Below are positions 57,078 through 64,000 of a stretch of 64,000 nt of DNA, one piece after another. A model generated the notes under the pieces. That model worked only from the letters and a program-made list of their open reading frames with translations. It was not told where the DNA came from and made no database searches. Source of the DNA: Streptomyces lydicus. GTDB lineage: Bacteria > Actinomycetota > Actinomycetes > Streptomycetales > Streptomycetaceae. The stretch is from positions 7,626,001 to 7,690,000 of the forward strand of contig NZ_CP017157.1 of the NCBI RefSeq assembly GCF_001729485.1, written 5' to 3'. Each line of letters begins with the position of its first letter. Within the stretch, counting starts at the first letter, position 1. A program made the translations under genes and the position numbers.

Positions 57078-58055
57078 TTACTTCTTGACCAGCCCCTTCG
57101 ACTCCAGAAATGCCTGCGCGACATCCGCGGGCTTGAGTCGCTCGGCATCGACCTTGCGGTTCAAGTTGATCAAGTCTTCGGTCGTCAGCGCACTCGTGAG
57201 CTTCCCGAGGGCGGTCTCGATCTCCTTGTCGCCCGCGCTCTTGGCATTCACCACCGGCAGCACATTGTCGGCGTTCTGGAGCTTCTTGTCGTCCTTCAGA
57301 AGCACCAGTCCGAAGTTGTCGAGGGTGGCGTCCGTGGTCGTGGTGAGCACCAGTTGGTCGGTGCCGTCCTTGACCGCCTGCTTGGCCTGCGGCGTCCCGA
57401 CCCCCTTGGGGTCCAGGCCGGTGATGTCGATGCCGTAGGTCTTCTCCAGGCCGGGCTTGCAGAACACCCGGGTCTCGCACTCCTCCCCCGAGGCGAGTTT
57501 GATCTTCTGGTGGGAAGCGCCGAGGTCGGAGAGGGTCTTCAGCTTGTGCTCGGCGGCGAATTCCTTGCTGACCGCGAAGGCGTTCTGATCCGTCGCGGAG
57601 CCCGCCGGCAGCACCTTCAGTCCGCGCGGTGCGGCGAGCTTCTTCAGCGCCGTCACCGTCTTGTCGATGTCGCTGGAGGCGACGGGCTTCGCCTTGGCGC
57701 CGTTCTGCTTCGCGTTGAGGAATTCGGCGAGGGTGGAGGCGTATTCCGGGACCACATCGATCTGCCCCTTCTCCAGGGCCGGTTCATACAGCTCGCGATT
57801 GGCGAGGGTCTGTATGCGGGTGCGGTAACCGGCGTCGGAGAGGAGACGGGAATAGATCTCGGCGAGCACCTTCGACTCGGTGAAACCGGCCGAGCCGATG
57901 ACGATCTCGTCCTTGCCGCCCTTGCCGTGGGAACCGCCCTTCTCCTCCAGGCTCTGGCCACCGCATGCGGCCAGCCCGGCTGCCAGTGCGAGGACGGTGC
58001 CCGCGACGAGCGCGGTACGGGACGCGCGCGAGGTGCTGCTCATGGATGCCACCAT
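57078..58055 (-). CDS. Osmoprotectant ABC transporter substrate-binding lipoprotein (OpuC/ProX-like)
   Basis: A 325-residue glycine betaine/choline/carnitine-binding protein. The lipobox LAAC places the lipid Cys at about 31. The OpuAC-type domain contains IVIGSAGFTESKVLAEIYSRLL, YEPALEKGQIDVVPEYASTLAEFLN and LTTTTDATLDNFGLVLLKDD. The ATG at 58055 directly follows the stop of the upstream permease (TGAATG), so coupling is likely; the ATG at 58043 is an alternative start. It is the last gene of the permease-permease-binding protein operon. Confidence 0.92.
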   Translation of the reverse strand: MVASMSSTSRASRTALVAGTVLALAAGLAACGGQSLEEKGGSHGKGGKDEIVIGSAGFTESKVLAEIYSRLLSDAGYRTRIQTLANRELYEPALEKGQIDVVPEYASTLAEFLNAKQNGAKAKPVASSDIDKTVTALKKLAAPRGLKVLPAGSATDQNAFAVSKEFAAEHKLKTLSDLGASHQKIKLASGEECETRVFCKPGLEKTYGIDITGLDPKGVGTPQAKQAVKDGTDQLVLTTTTDATLDNFGLVLLKDDKKLQNADNVLPVVNAKSAGDKEIETALGKLTSALTTEDLINLNRKVDAERLKPADVAQAFLESKGLVKK

Positions 58056-58817
58056 TCAGTCCGTTCGGATCAGTTCGGGTCCGGTCGCGTCGGTCCGGGC
58101 CGGAGCCCGGCGCGACGTCGTACGCGCCGCCGGGGCGCCACGGGCGGCACGCCGCCGCCCCCGCATCGGGTCGAGGAGCCGCTCGGCGAGGACGAGGACG
58201 CCCTCCACGGCCAGCGCGAGCACGGCCACCAGCAGGGCGCCCGCGACGACCTGAGCGGTGTCGTAGTTGCCGAAGCCCGCGGTGATGATGCGGCCCAGGC
58301 CCCCGCCGCCGGCCAGCGCGGCCAGCGTCGCGGTCGCCACCACCTGGACGGTGGCGGACCGCAGACCGGTCATGATCAGCGGGTAGGCGAGCGGTATCTC
58401 GACCCGCAGCAGGAGCTGCGGCCCCGACATGCCCATCCCGCGGGCGGCCTCGACGACATCGCGGTCCGCCTCCCGCATGCCCAGATAGGCGTTGGTCAGC
58501 AGCGGCGGCACCGCGAACAGCACCAGCGCGATGACCGTCGGCCAGTCCCCGTGCCGGCCCAGCGGACTGAGCGTCAGCAGCACCAGCACCGCGAACGTGG
58601 GCACCGCCCGCCCCACGTTGGACAGGCTGACCGCCAGCGCCCCGCCCCTGCCGAGGTGCCCGAGCCAGAGCGCCACCGGCAGGGCGATCAGGCAGGCCAG
58701 CGCCAGACACACGCCACTGAGCCACAGATGCTCGGCCAGCCGGTGCCAGACGCCCTTCTCCCCCGCCCAGTTGGCGGCCGTCGTCAGCCACTGCCAGGCC
58801 CCCGCGATCGCCCCCAT
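58056..58817 (-). CDS. Osmoprotectant ABC transporter permease 2
   Basis: A 253-residue OpuC-type permease with about six TM helices. The binding-protein-dependent transport motif is EAARGMGMSGPQLLLRVEIPLAYPLIMTGLR. The C-terminus is Arg/Ala-rich. The ATG at 58817 overlaps the stop of the first permease by one base (TGATG). A longer frame upstream would merely read the Ala-rich end of the other permease in another frame and is rejected. Confidence 0.92.
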   Translation of the reverse strand: MGAIAGAWQWLTTAANWAGEKGVWHRLAEHLWLSGVCLALACLIALPVALWLGHLGRGGALAVSLSNVGRAVPTFAVLVLLTLSPLGRHGDWPTVIALVLFAVPPLLTNAYLGMREADRDVVEAARGMGMSGPQLLLRVEIPLAYPLIMTGLRSATVQVVATATLAALAGGGGLGRIITAGFGNYDTAQVVAGALLVAVLALAVEGVLVLAERLLDPMRGRRRAARGAPAARTTSRRAPARTDATGPELIRTD

Positions 58818-59551
58818 CAGCCCGCCGCCTTCGCCACACGCGCCCCGCGCCGCGCCCGCACCCCGCCGCGCGCCTGCGCCCGCGTCCAGGGCGTCAGCAG
58901 CCGCTGGAGGAGCATCAGCAGCAGATCGGCGAGCAGCGCCAGCAGCACGCACAGCACCGACGCCGTGAGCACCTCCGCCTTGAAGAAGCCCTCCATGCCG
59001 CTGGCTATGAGATTGCCCAGGCCGCCGTAGCCGACGACGGAGCCGATGGTCGTCATCGCCACCGTCGAGACCGTGGCGATCCGCACGCCGGCCACCAACG
59101 CCGGGAGTGCCAGCGGGAGTTCCACCTCCAGCAGCAGGCGGGCGGGGCCGTATCCCATGCCCCGGGCGGCCTCCCGCACCTCGGCGGGCACCGCTTGGAG
59201 CCCGGCGAGGATGTTGCGTACCAGGATGGTCAGCGAATACAGCACCAGGCCCGTGACGACCACCGCGGCCGAGACCCCGAACACCGGTGTCAGCAGGGCG
59301 AACATCGCCAGCGAGGGGACCGTGTAGAGCACCGTCGTCAGGCCCAGGACCGGGCCGGCCGCGCCCCGCCGGCTCCTGGCCAGCAGGGCCAGCGGAAAGG
59401 CGATCACCAGCCCGATCAGCACCGACACCACGGTGATGCCGAGGTGCTGCACCGTGGCGTCGGTCAACTCCTGGCTGCGGGTGCGCAGATACTCACCGCA
59501 GATCCAGTCGTTCGTCTCCAGGCAGCTCGGCCCGGCGGCGTGGCCGCTCAT
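58817..59551 (-). CDS. Osmoprotectant ABC transporter permease 1
   Basis: A 244-residue permease with TM helices such as LGITVVSVLIGLVIAFPLALL and VSAAVVVTGLVLYSLTILV, and the EAA motif VREAARGMGYGPARLLLEVELPLALPALVAGVR. It is first in its operon and is transcribed divergently from the ATPase gene with 175 bases between the starts. Two paralogous permeases indicate the heteromeric OpuB/OpuC type. Confidence 0.93.
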   Translation of the reverse strand: MSGHAAGPSCLETNDWICGEYLRTRSQELTDATVQHLGITVVSVLIGLVIAFPLALLARSRRGAAGPVLGLTTVLYTVPSLAMFALLTPVFGVSAAVVVTGLVLYSLTILVRNILAGLQAVPAEVREAARGMGYGPARLLLEVELPLALPALVAGVRIATVSTVAMTTIGSVVGYGGLGNLIASGMEGFFKAEVLTASVLCVLLALLADLLLMLLQRLLTPWTRAQARGGVRARRGARVAKAAG

Positions 59552-59726
59552 GGCCCGTCACCTCCCCCGCCCTCTCGCTCATTTCTTCGATTACTGTCTG
59601 CGACCCTAAACCCCACCACTGACAATCGCCCCGGTCGCGCAGCTCACCGGCCGCATCGCCATCCGCCCGCAACACCGCGTTCACGACCGCCCGGCCACAA
59701 TGGCCCCGTCCACACCTGGGGGAAGA

Positions 59727-61001
59727 ATGATCCGCTTCGAGCACGTCAGCAAGAGCTACCCCGACGGCACCACCGCCGTCGACGACCTCACCTTCGAGGT
59801 CGCCGAGGGGGAACTCGTCACGCTCGTCGGGCCTTCGGGATGCGGCAAGACCACGACGATGAAGATGGTCAACCGCCTCATCGAGCCCACCAGCGGGCGG
59901 ATCTTCCTGGACGGCGAGGACATCTCCACCGTCGACCCCGTCCAGCTGCGCCGCCGCATCGGCTACGTGATCCAGCAGGTCGGCCTCTTCCCCCACAAGA
60001 CCGTCCTGGACAACACCGCCACCGTCCCCCACCTCCTCGGCCGGCCCCGCAAGGAGGCCAGGGCCCGCGCCGCGGAACTCCTCGACCTGGTCGGCCTGGA
60101 CCCGTCGGCGTACGGCGACCGCTATCCCGAGCAGCTCTCCGGCGGCCAGCGCCAGCGGGTCGGGGTGGCCAGGGCGCTCGCCGCCGACCCGCCCGTCCTG
60201 CTGATGGACGAGCCGTTCGGCGCCGTCGACCCGGTCGTCCGCGAGCACCTGCAGAACGAGTTCCTGCGGCTGCAGTCCACGCTCCGCAAGACGGTCCTCT
60301 TCGTCACCCACGACATCGAGGAGGCGGTCCGGCTGGGCGACCGGATCGCGGTGTACGGGGCCGGGCGGATCGAGCAGTTCGACACCCCGGCGACGGTGCT
60401 GGGCGCGCCCGCGACCCCGTATGCCGCGCAGTTCGTCGGCGCGGACCGGGGCTTGAAGCGGCTCGCCGTCACCCCGGTGGAGCCCGGCGACCTCGAAGCG
60501 CCGCCGGTCGTCCGGCTCGACGATCCCGCCGCCTCCGCCGCCGGCCGGCTCGCCGACGAGGGCGCGCCCTGGGCGGTCGTCCTGGACGCCGACGGCGCGC
60601 CGTACGGCTGGGTCGCCGCCGCGGCTCTGCGCGGCGGCGGACCGGGCGGGGAAAAGGCACCGGGCGGGGAAACCGCGCCGGGCACGGGCACCGGGCCCGC
60701 GGCACCGGCCGGGTCCGGGTCCGGGTCCGGGTCGGGATCCGGCGCCGGGAGCACCGTCCGTGCCCACGCGCGGCCGATGGACGCCTGGGTGCCGCTCGGA
60801 TCGCCCCTCAAGCAGGCGCTCAGCGCGCTGCTCCAGCACGACGCCGGCTGGATCGCGGTACGGGACGGCGACCGCCATCTGGGCGTCCTGACGCCCGCCG
60901 GGCTGCACGGCGCGCTGCGCCGCTCCACCACCGCCGACACCGCGGACGTGCCGCGCGGCGGGGTCACGCTCGACGCGGTCCCGGGCCCCGGCGGCGCCTG
61001 A
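59727..61001 (+). CDS. Osmoprotectant ABC transporter ATP-binding protein (OpuCA/ProV-like)
   Basis: A 424-residue ABC ATPase. Walker A is VGPSGCGKTTTMKMVNRL, the signature is YPEQLSGGQRQRVGVARAL, and Walker B is VLLMDEPFGAVDP. The last 120 residues or so should contain the CBS regulatory region; here it is degenerate and includes a Gly/Ser linker (GSGSGSGSGS) of uncommon length between the two parts. GGGGGAAGA precedes the ATG at 59727. The ATPase gene is divergent from its permeases rather than first in the same operon, so both may share a control region. In related proteins c-di-AMP can bind the CBS part. Confidence 0.92.
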   Translation: MIRFEHVSKSYPDGTTAVDDLTFEVAEGELVTLVGPSGCGKTTTMKMVNRLIEPTSGRIFLDGEDISTVDPVQLRRRIGYVIQQVGLFPHKTVLDNTATVPHLLGRPRKEARARAAELLDLVGLDPSAYGDRYPEQLSGGQRQRVGVARALAADPPVLLMDEPFGAVDPVVREHLQNEFLRLQSTLRKTVLFVTHDIEEAVRLGDRIAVYGAGRIEQFDTPATVLGAPATPYAAQFVGADRGLKRLAVTPVEPGDLEAPPVVRLDDPAASAAGRLADEGAPWAVVLDADGAPYGWVAAAALRGGGPGGEKAPGGETAPGTGTGPAAPAGSGSGSGSGSGAGSTVRAHARPMDAWVPLGSPLKQALSALLQHDAGWIAVRDGDRHLGVLTPAGLHGALRRSTTADTADVPRGGVTLDAVPGPGGA

Positions 61002-61028
61002 CCGCCCGGCCTGGGCAGGCCCGGCGGA

Positions 61029-61514
61029 TCACACCGCCGCGTCGACCCCGCCGTTGCCGTCGTCGTCCGGCAGTTTGCAGACCCGCTCCAGGAAGATCGC
61101 CGCGGCGACCACCGCGGCGCCGGCGAGCACCGACAGACCGGCGTAGATCGCCTGGTCACGGCGCGGTTCCACATCGAGGCCGGAGGTCAGCAGGAAGATG
61201 CCGACGCCGCCGTAGAGCCCGGCGACCAGCGACGCGACCAGCGCGCTGGCCTGGCCGAAGACCACCGCGCGGGCGGCCACCAGCGGGTCGACGCCCTTCG
61301 CTCCGGGCCGTCGCTCCCGCTGGGCGCGCAGCCGTGCGCGAAGCGCGAGCGCGGTCGCGGCGAGCACGGCGGCGATCAGCGCCAGCACGATCGGCGCGGC
61401 CACCGGCACGCTGGGCAGGGTCCCGAGGGAGTCCCACAGCCTGGCGACTCCCCAGGCCAGCACGCCGGCCGCCAGGAACAGCCCGACCAGCACCTTGATG
61501 TGTAGCTGCTTCAC
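61029..61514 (-). CDS. DUF3180 membrane protein
   Basis: A 161-residue protein with four TM helices (IKVLVGLFLAAGVLAWGVA, PVAAPIVLALIAAVLAATALAL, ASALVASLVAGLYGGVGIFLL and AIYAGLSVLAGAAVVAAAIFL). DUF3180 members are conserved in actinobacteria directly downstream of folK. The function is unknown. The GTG at 61514 is used. It is convergent with the ABC ATPase gene, 27 bases apart. Confidence 0.88.
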   Translation of the reverse strand: MKQLHIKVLVGLFLAAGVLAWGVARLWDSLGTLPSVPVAAPIVLALIAAVLAATALALRARLRAQRERRPGAKGVDPLVAARAVVFGQASALVASLVAGLYGGVGIFLLTSGLDVEPRRDQAIYAGLSVLAGAAVVAAAIFLERVCKLPDDDGNGGVDAAV

Positions 61515-61677
61515 CGAGCGCTCGCCCCTCGCACCGTCATGACCATCCCTGCCGTCACGACCATCTTGCCGTTATGGCCGCGTTGTCCACTGCGTAGGCA
61601 TATCTCCCGCATGGCGCCACTCCGTACGCCTGCCGTACGGAGCCGCTTCCCGCGCAGCCGACCCGCAACCCTAACGG

Positions 61678-62274
61678 CTACTCGGGCAGCCGCAGTTCCA
61701 GGTCGGCGCGGGCCACCACGCCCGCACGGCCGACCGCAGAGAGCAGTTCGGCCACCGCGCCGCGCCCGGGGACCTCCGCCTCCGGGTCGACGTCGAGCCA
61801 CGGCACCAGCACGAACGCCCGCTCGTGGGCGCGCGGGTGCGGCAGCGTCAGCAGCGGGTCGTCGGAGAGGACGTCCTGGTAGGCCACGATGTCGACGTCG
61901 ATCGTGCGCGGGCCCCAGCGCTCGTCCCGCACCCGCTCGAAGGCTTCCTCGATCGCGTGCCCGCGCTCCAGGAGGGACTCCGGCGGCAGCGTCGTCTTGA
62001 TCAGCACCACGGCGTTGAAGTACGCCGGCTGGCTGGCGGCGTCCACGCCCCACGGCTCGGTCTCGTACACCGGCGAGACCGCCTTGACGCGCAGGCCAGG
62101 GGTGTCCTCCAGCGCGTCCACGGCGCCCTGGAGGGTCTCCAGGCGGTTGCCGAGGTTGCTGCCGAGGGAGATCACGGCGCGTTTGGGGTTGGAGAGCGTC
62201 ACATCGGCGGCGTCCACCTGCTCCACGACGGAGGCGGGCACCGGCTGAACGGTCGGGTCACTGCTGGTGTTCAT
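61678..62274 (-). CDS. folK: 2-Amino-4-hydroxy-6-hydroxymethyldihydropteridine pyrophosphokinase
   Basis: FolK transfers pyrophosphate to 6-hydroxymethyl-dihydropterin in folate synthesis. The 198-residue product has AVISLGSNLGNRLETLQGAVDAL, VSPVYETEPWGV, AYFNAVVLIKT, and the signature ERWGPRTIDVDIVAYQD followed by LPHPRAHERAFVLVPW. An N-terminal segment of about 30 residues precedes the domain. It overlaps folB by 17 bases. Confidence 0.96.
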   Translation of the reverse strand: MNTSSDPTVQPVPASVVEQVDAADVTLSNPKRAVISLGSNLGNRLETLQGAVDALEDTPGLRVKAVSPVYETEPWGVDAASQPAYFNAVVLIKTTLPPESLLERGHAIEEAFERVRDERWGPRTIDVDIVAYQDVLSDDPLLTLPHPRAHERAFVLVPWLDVDPEAEVPGRGAVAELLSAVGRAGVVARADLELRLPE

Positions 62275-62632
62275 GTACTCGACTCCGAGTGATGGTGATG
62301 GTCACGTCGTCGAAGGGGACGGTGATCGGCGCGTCCGGCTTGTGCACCACCACCTCCACTTCCTGCACGCCCTCGTGCTTGAGGCACTGGTCGGCGATGC
62401 GCTCCGCCAGGGTCTCGATGAGGTCGACGGGCTCGCCCTCCACGACGGCCACCACCTCCTCGGCCACGACGCCGTAGTGCACGGTCTTCGCGAGATCGTC
62501 GGATGCGGCCGCCTGGCGGGTGTCCAGACCGAGAACCAGGTCGACGATGAAGGTCTGGCCTTCCTCGCGCTCACGGGGAAACACCCCGTGGTGGCCCCGG
62601 GCCTTCAGCCCACGCAGCGCGACACGATCCAC
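62258..62632 (-). CDS. folB: Dihydroneopterin aldolase
   Basis: FolB splits dihydroneopterin to give 6-hydroxymethyl-dihydropterin. The 124-residue product has VDRVALRGLKARGHHGVFPREREEGQTF, IVDLVLGLDT, TVHYGVVAEEVVAVVEGEPVDLIETLAERIAD and VEVVVHKPDAPI. The GTG at 62632 has GGGAG nine bases upstream. It lies upstream of folK and overlaps it by 17 bases. Confidence 0.95.
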   Translation of the reverse strand: MDRVALRGLKARGHHGVFPREREEGQTFIVDLVLGLDTRQAAASDDLAKTVHYGVVAEEVVAVVEGEPVDLIETLAERIADQCLKHEGVQEVEVVVHKPDAPITVPFDDVTITITRSRVHEHQQ

Positions 62633-63145
62633 GCGAATCACTCCCACTGGTCCACGGCACCTCTGGCGCCACTGTTTCGTCGGTTCCGGGCAGGCGTCCG
62701 GAGCGATCCGGCAACACTGCCCCGCCATCGAATCTACCTTCGAGCACCGACAGTCCTCGCCCACGGGGGCTATGGACATGTCCCCGTCCTGCTGCTAAGC
62801 ACGGCACAGCCAGCGGGCCGGGAGATCGTCCGCGCGGCCTCTTACCCCCCTCCGCACGCCCCACCCCTACCCGTGCCGCACTTGGCTCGAACGGGTGCGC
62901 CCTCGCCCGGATGGCTGACGTGTCCCGCTGACGCGGTGCGCACCCCGCCGCCGGGAGCGCAAGAGCAGCCGGCCATGGCAAGGTTCACACGCCGGGCCGA
63001 CCGGATCTTGAGACGTACGGCCGCGCGCCGTGCGCACGAGCTCCGCACGCCCGTCAGGACGCACCGGAGCCCGCCGCGCGCACGCATCGCCGCCCGCTTC
63101 CCGGAAGCCGTCCGGCGGGCCGCCTCACGCGCCCGGCGGACCGCC
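62633..63145. other. Intergenic region between the NTF2-like gene and folB
   Basis: A 513-base region. It contains the folB leader on the minus strand and, next to the NTF2-like gene, two copies of a 21-base unit TGAGGCGGYCCGCCGGRCG (TGA at 63146-63148 and 63125-63127). No open frame in it has convincing codon structure. Confidence 0.5.
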
Positions 63146-63652
63146 TCAGAGGACGCCCTCGTCGCCCTCGCCCTCGCCGAGCCCCCCGGCCCCGCCGCCC
63201 TCGCCGTCCTCGTCCTCGTCGTCGTCCCGGTCCGCCAGCACCGGCGACCCGTGGTGCGACCACACCCGCCAGCCCTCCTCCGTACGCCGGAAGACATTGG
63301 TCGCCACGACCAGCTGGCCGATCAGCGGGCCCACCGAGCCGTCGTCCTCCGCCGGACCGCCGCTGAGGATGTTCTCGGTGCAGGTCACCAGGGCGGTGTC
63401 ACCGATGACATCGATCTCCACGTCCGTCAGGAAGAACTGGATGTACTCGGTGTTCGCCATGATCAGGGCGTACGAGCGCAGCACCTCACCGCGCCCCCGC
63501 AGCACCGGCCAGCCGGGGTGGACCACGCTCACCTGGCCGTCCAGCCACAGTTCGGCCAGCGCCTCGTGATCGCCGCGCTCGATGGTCTCGTACAGGGTCG
63601 TGTTGGCCTGCTCGACCAACTCGATGTCCGTCCGTGGGCCCAAGCCGCTCAC
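63146..63652 (-). CDS. SnoaL-like/NTF2-fold protein of the folate cluster
   Basis: A 168-residue NTF2-fold protein (DUF4440/SnoaL-like): IELVEQANTTLYETIERGDHEALAELWLDG, VVHPGWPVLRGRGEVLRSYALIM, TALVTCTENIL and TNVFRRTEEGWRVWSHHGSPV. The C-terminus is a Glu/Asp/Gly-rich tail. The GTG at 63652 overlaps the folP stop by four bases. It is consistently located between folP and folB in actinomycetes and is presumed to act with folate synthesis; its activity is unproved. Confidence 0.87.
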   Translation of the reverse strand: MSGLGPRTDIELVEQANTTLYETIERGDHEALAELWLDGQVSVVHPGWPVLRGRGEVLRSYALIMANTEYIQFFLTDVEIDVIGDTALVTCTENILSGGPAEDDGSVGPLIGQLVVATNVFRRTEEGWRVWSHHGSPVLADRDDDEDEDGEGGGAGGLGEGEGDEGVL

Positions 63653-64000
63653 ACCGTTCCCGTCGAATTCGCCGTCGTCCCGCTCGTCCCGCCGTCACCG
63701 GCCGTACCTGCTGTCGCGCTCTCCACGGCACGGGCCACCCGTACCGCGTCCGCGCTCGCCCTGACCTCGTGCACCCGCACCGCCCAGGCCCCCTCCCGCG
63801 CCACGATCGCCGACACCGCCGCCGTCGCGGCATCCCGCTCCCGGGCCGGCGGCGGGGCGGCTTCCGTGCCGCCCGCCAGCACCCTGCCCAGGAACCGTTT
63901 CCTCGATGCGGCCACCAGCAGCGGTCGGCCCAGCGCCCGCAGCCGCGGCAGGTGGGCGACCAGCGCGAGGTCGTGCTCGGCCGCCTTGGCGAAGCCCAGA
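63649..64000 (-). CDS. folP: Dihydropteroate synthase (C-terminal part, cut by the window edge)
   Basis: The last 116 residues or so of FolP, which joins 6-hydroxymethyl-dihydropterin pyrophosphate to p-aminobenzoate. The visible part starts LGFAKAAEHDLALVAHLPRL and includes VAASRKRFLGRVL, the conserved SRKRF loop, and GAWAVRVHEVRASADAVRVA (the DHPS end motif VHDV here VHEV). A C-terminal Gly/Thr tail follows. The gene start lies to the right of base 64000. It overlaps the NTF2-like gene by four bases. Confidence 0.9.
   Translation of the reverse strand, partial: LGFAKAAEHDLALVAHLPRLRALGRPLLVAASRKRFLGRVLAGGTEAAPPPARERDAATAAVSAIVAREGAWAVRVHEVRASADAVRVARAVESATAGTAGDGGTSGTTANSTGTV

Noticed and set aside
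62842..63297. A minus-strand gene between folB and the NTF2-like gene
   Set aside because: The frame is Arg/Gly/Ala-rich, overlaps the NTF2-like gene in another frame and has no conserved motif.

Overview
The window is chromosomal DNA of a high-GC actinomycete, almost certainly a Streptomyces. The evidence is the extreme third-position GC, the frequent GTG/TTG starts, and a run of genes that is characteristic of the Streptomyces core chromosome: ilvD, radA-disA, mutY, sigE-cseABC, clpC, lsr2, coaX-nadC-nadB-panC, nuoD2 and folP-folB-folK. From memory, this order matches the S. coelicolor segment that runs from ilvD through sigE, clpC and lsr2 to folP.

Layout. Bases 1-6457 are accessory: a truncated Ser/Thr kinase, an XRE-DUF397 regulatory pair with two small divergent coupled genes, and a three-gene module (WXG-like protein, WXG/DUF1023 alpha/beta hydrolase, lipoprotein) that looks like a type VII secretion effector cassette. 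Bases 6477-22657 are mostly core: ilvD, TetR-isomerase, a Ppx/GppA phosphatase, a cysteine-rich conserved protein, a sigma-like/BACON membrane protein, radA-disA, an epimerase, PAP2, a PNPOx-type protein and mutY. Bases 23195-26620 are the cell-envelope stress operon sigE-cseA-cseB-cseC. It is followed by a 450-bp palindromic repeat element, a divergent MFS/TetR efflux locus with a large bipartite operator, an M23 endopeptidase, and a 1079-residue NACHT-LRR protein that may be an antiphage or signalling STAND NTPase. Bases 34269-40511 hold clpC, lsr2, an ArgA-like acetyltransferase, a BlaI-type repressor and small conserved genes. Bases 40635-46747 hold a tightly overlapping NAD/pantothenate/CoA operon. 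Then come a threonine-aldolase-like gene, an ArsR-type regulator with a palindromic operator, a GH75 chitosanase, a NarL two-component system, a MidA methyltransferase next to nuoD2, an osmoprotectant ABC transporter with a divergent ATPase gene, and the folate genes, cut at the right edge inside folP.

What stands out. (1) Short tandem-repeat arrays with exact periods of 8 to 41 bp sit directly at or after the 3' ends of many genes. In several cases the repeat unit includes the stop codon of the gene. (2) The WXG-hydrolase-lipoprotein module and the NACHT-LRR gene are the best candidates for poorly described biological systems. (3) Several clear operator-like palindromes lie in divergent promoters. 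(4) A number of starts lack a Shine-Dalgarno sequence but have a TANNNT hexamer about 7 nt upstream, as expected for leaderless mRNAs. All family assignments are made by reading the translated sequence; no database search was run.
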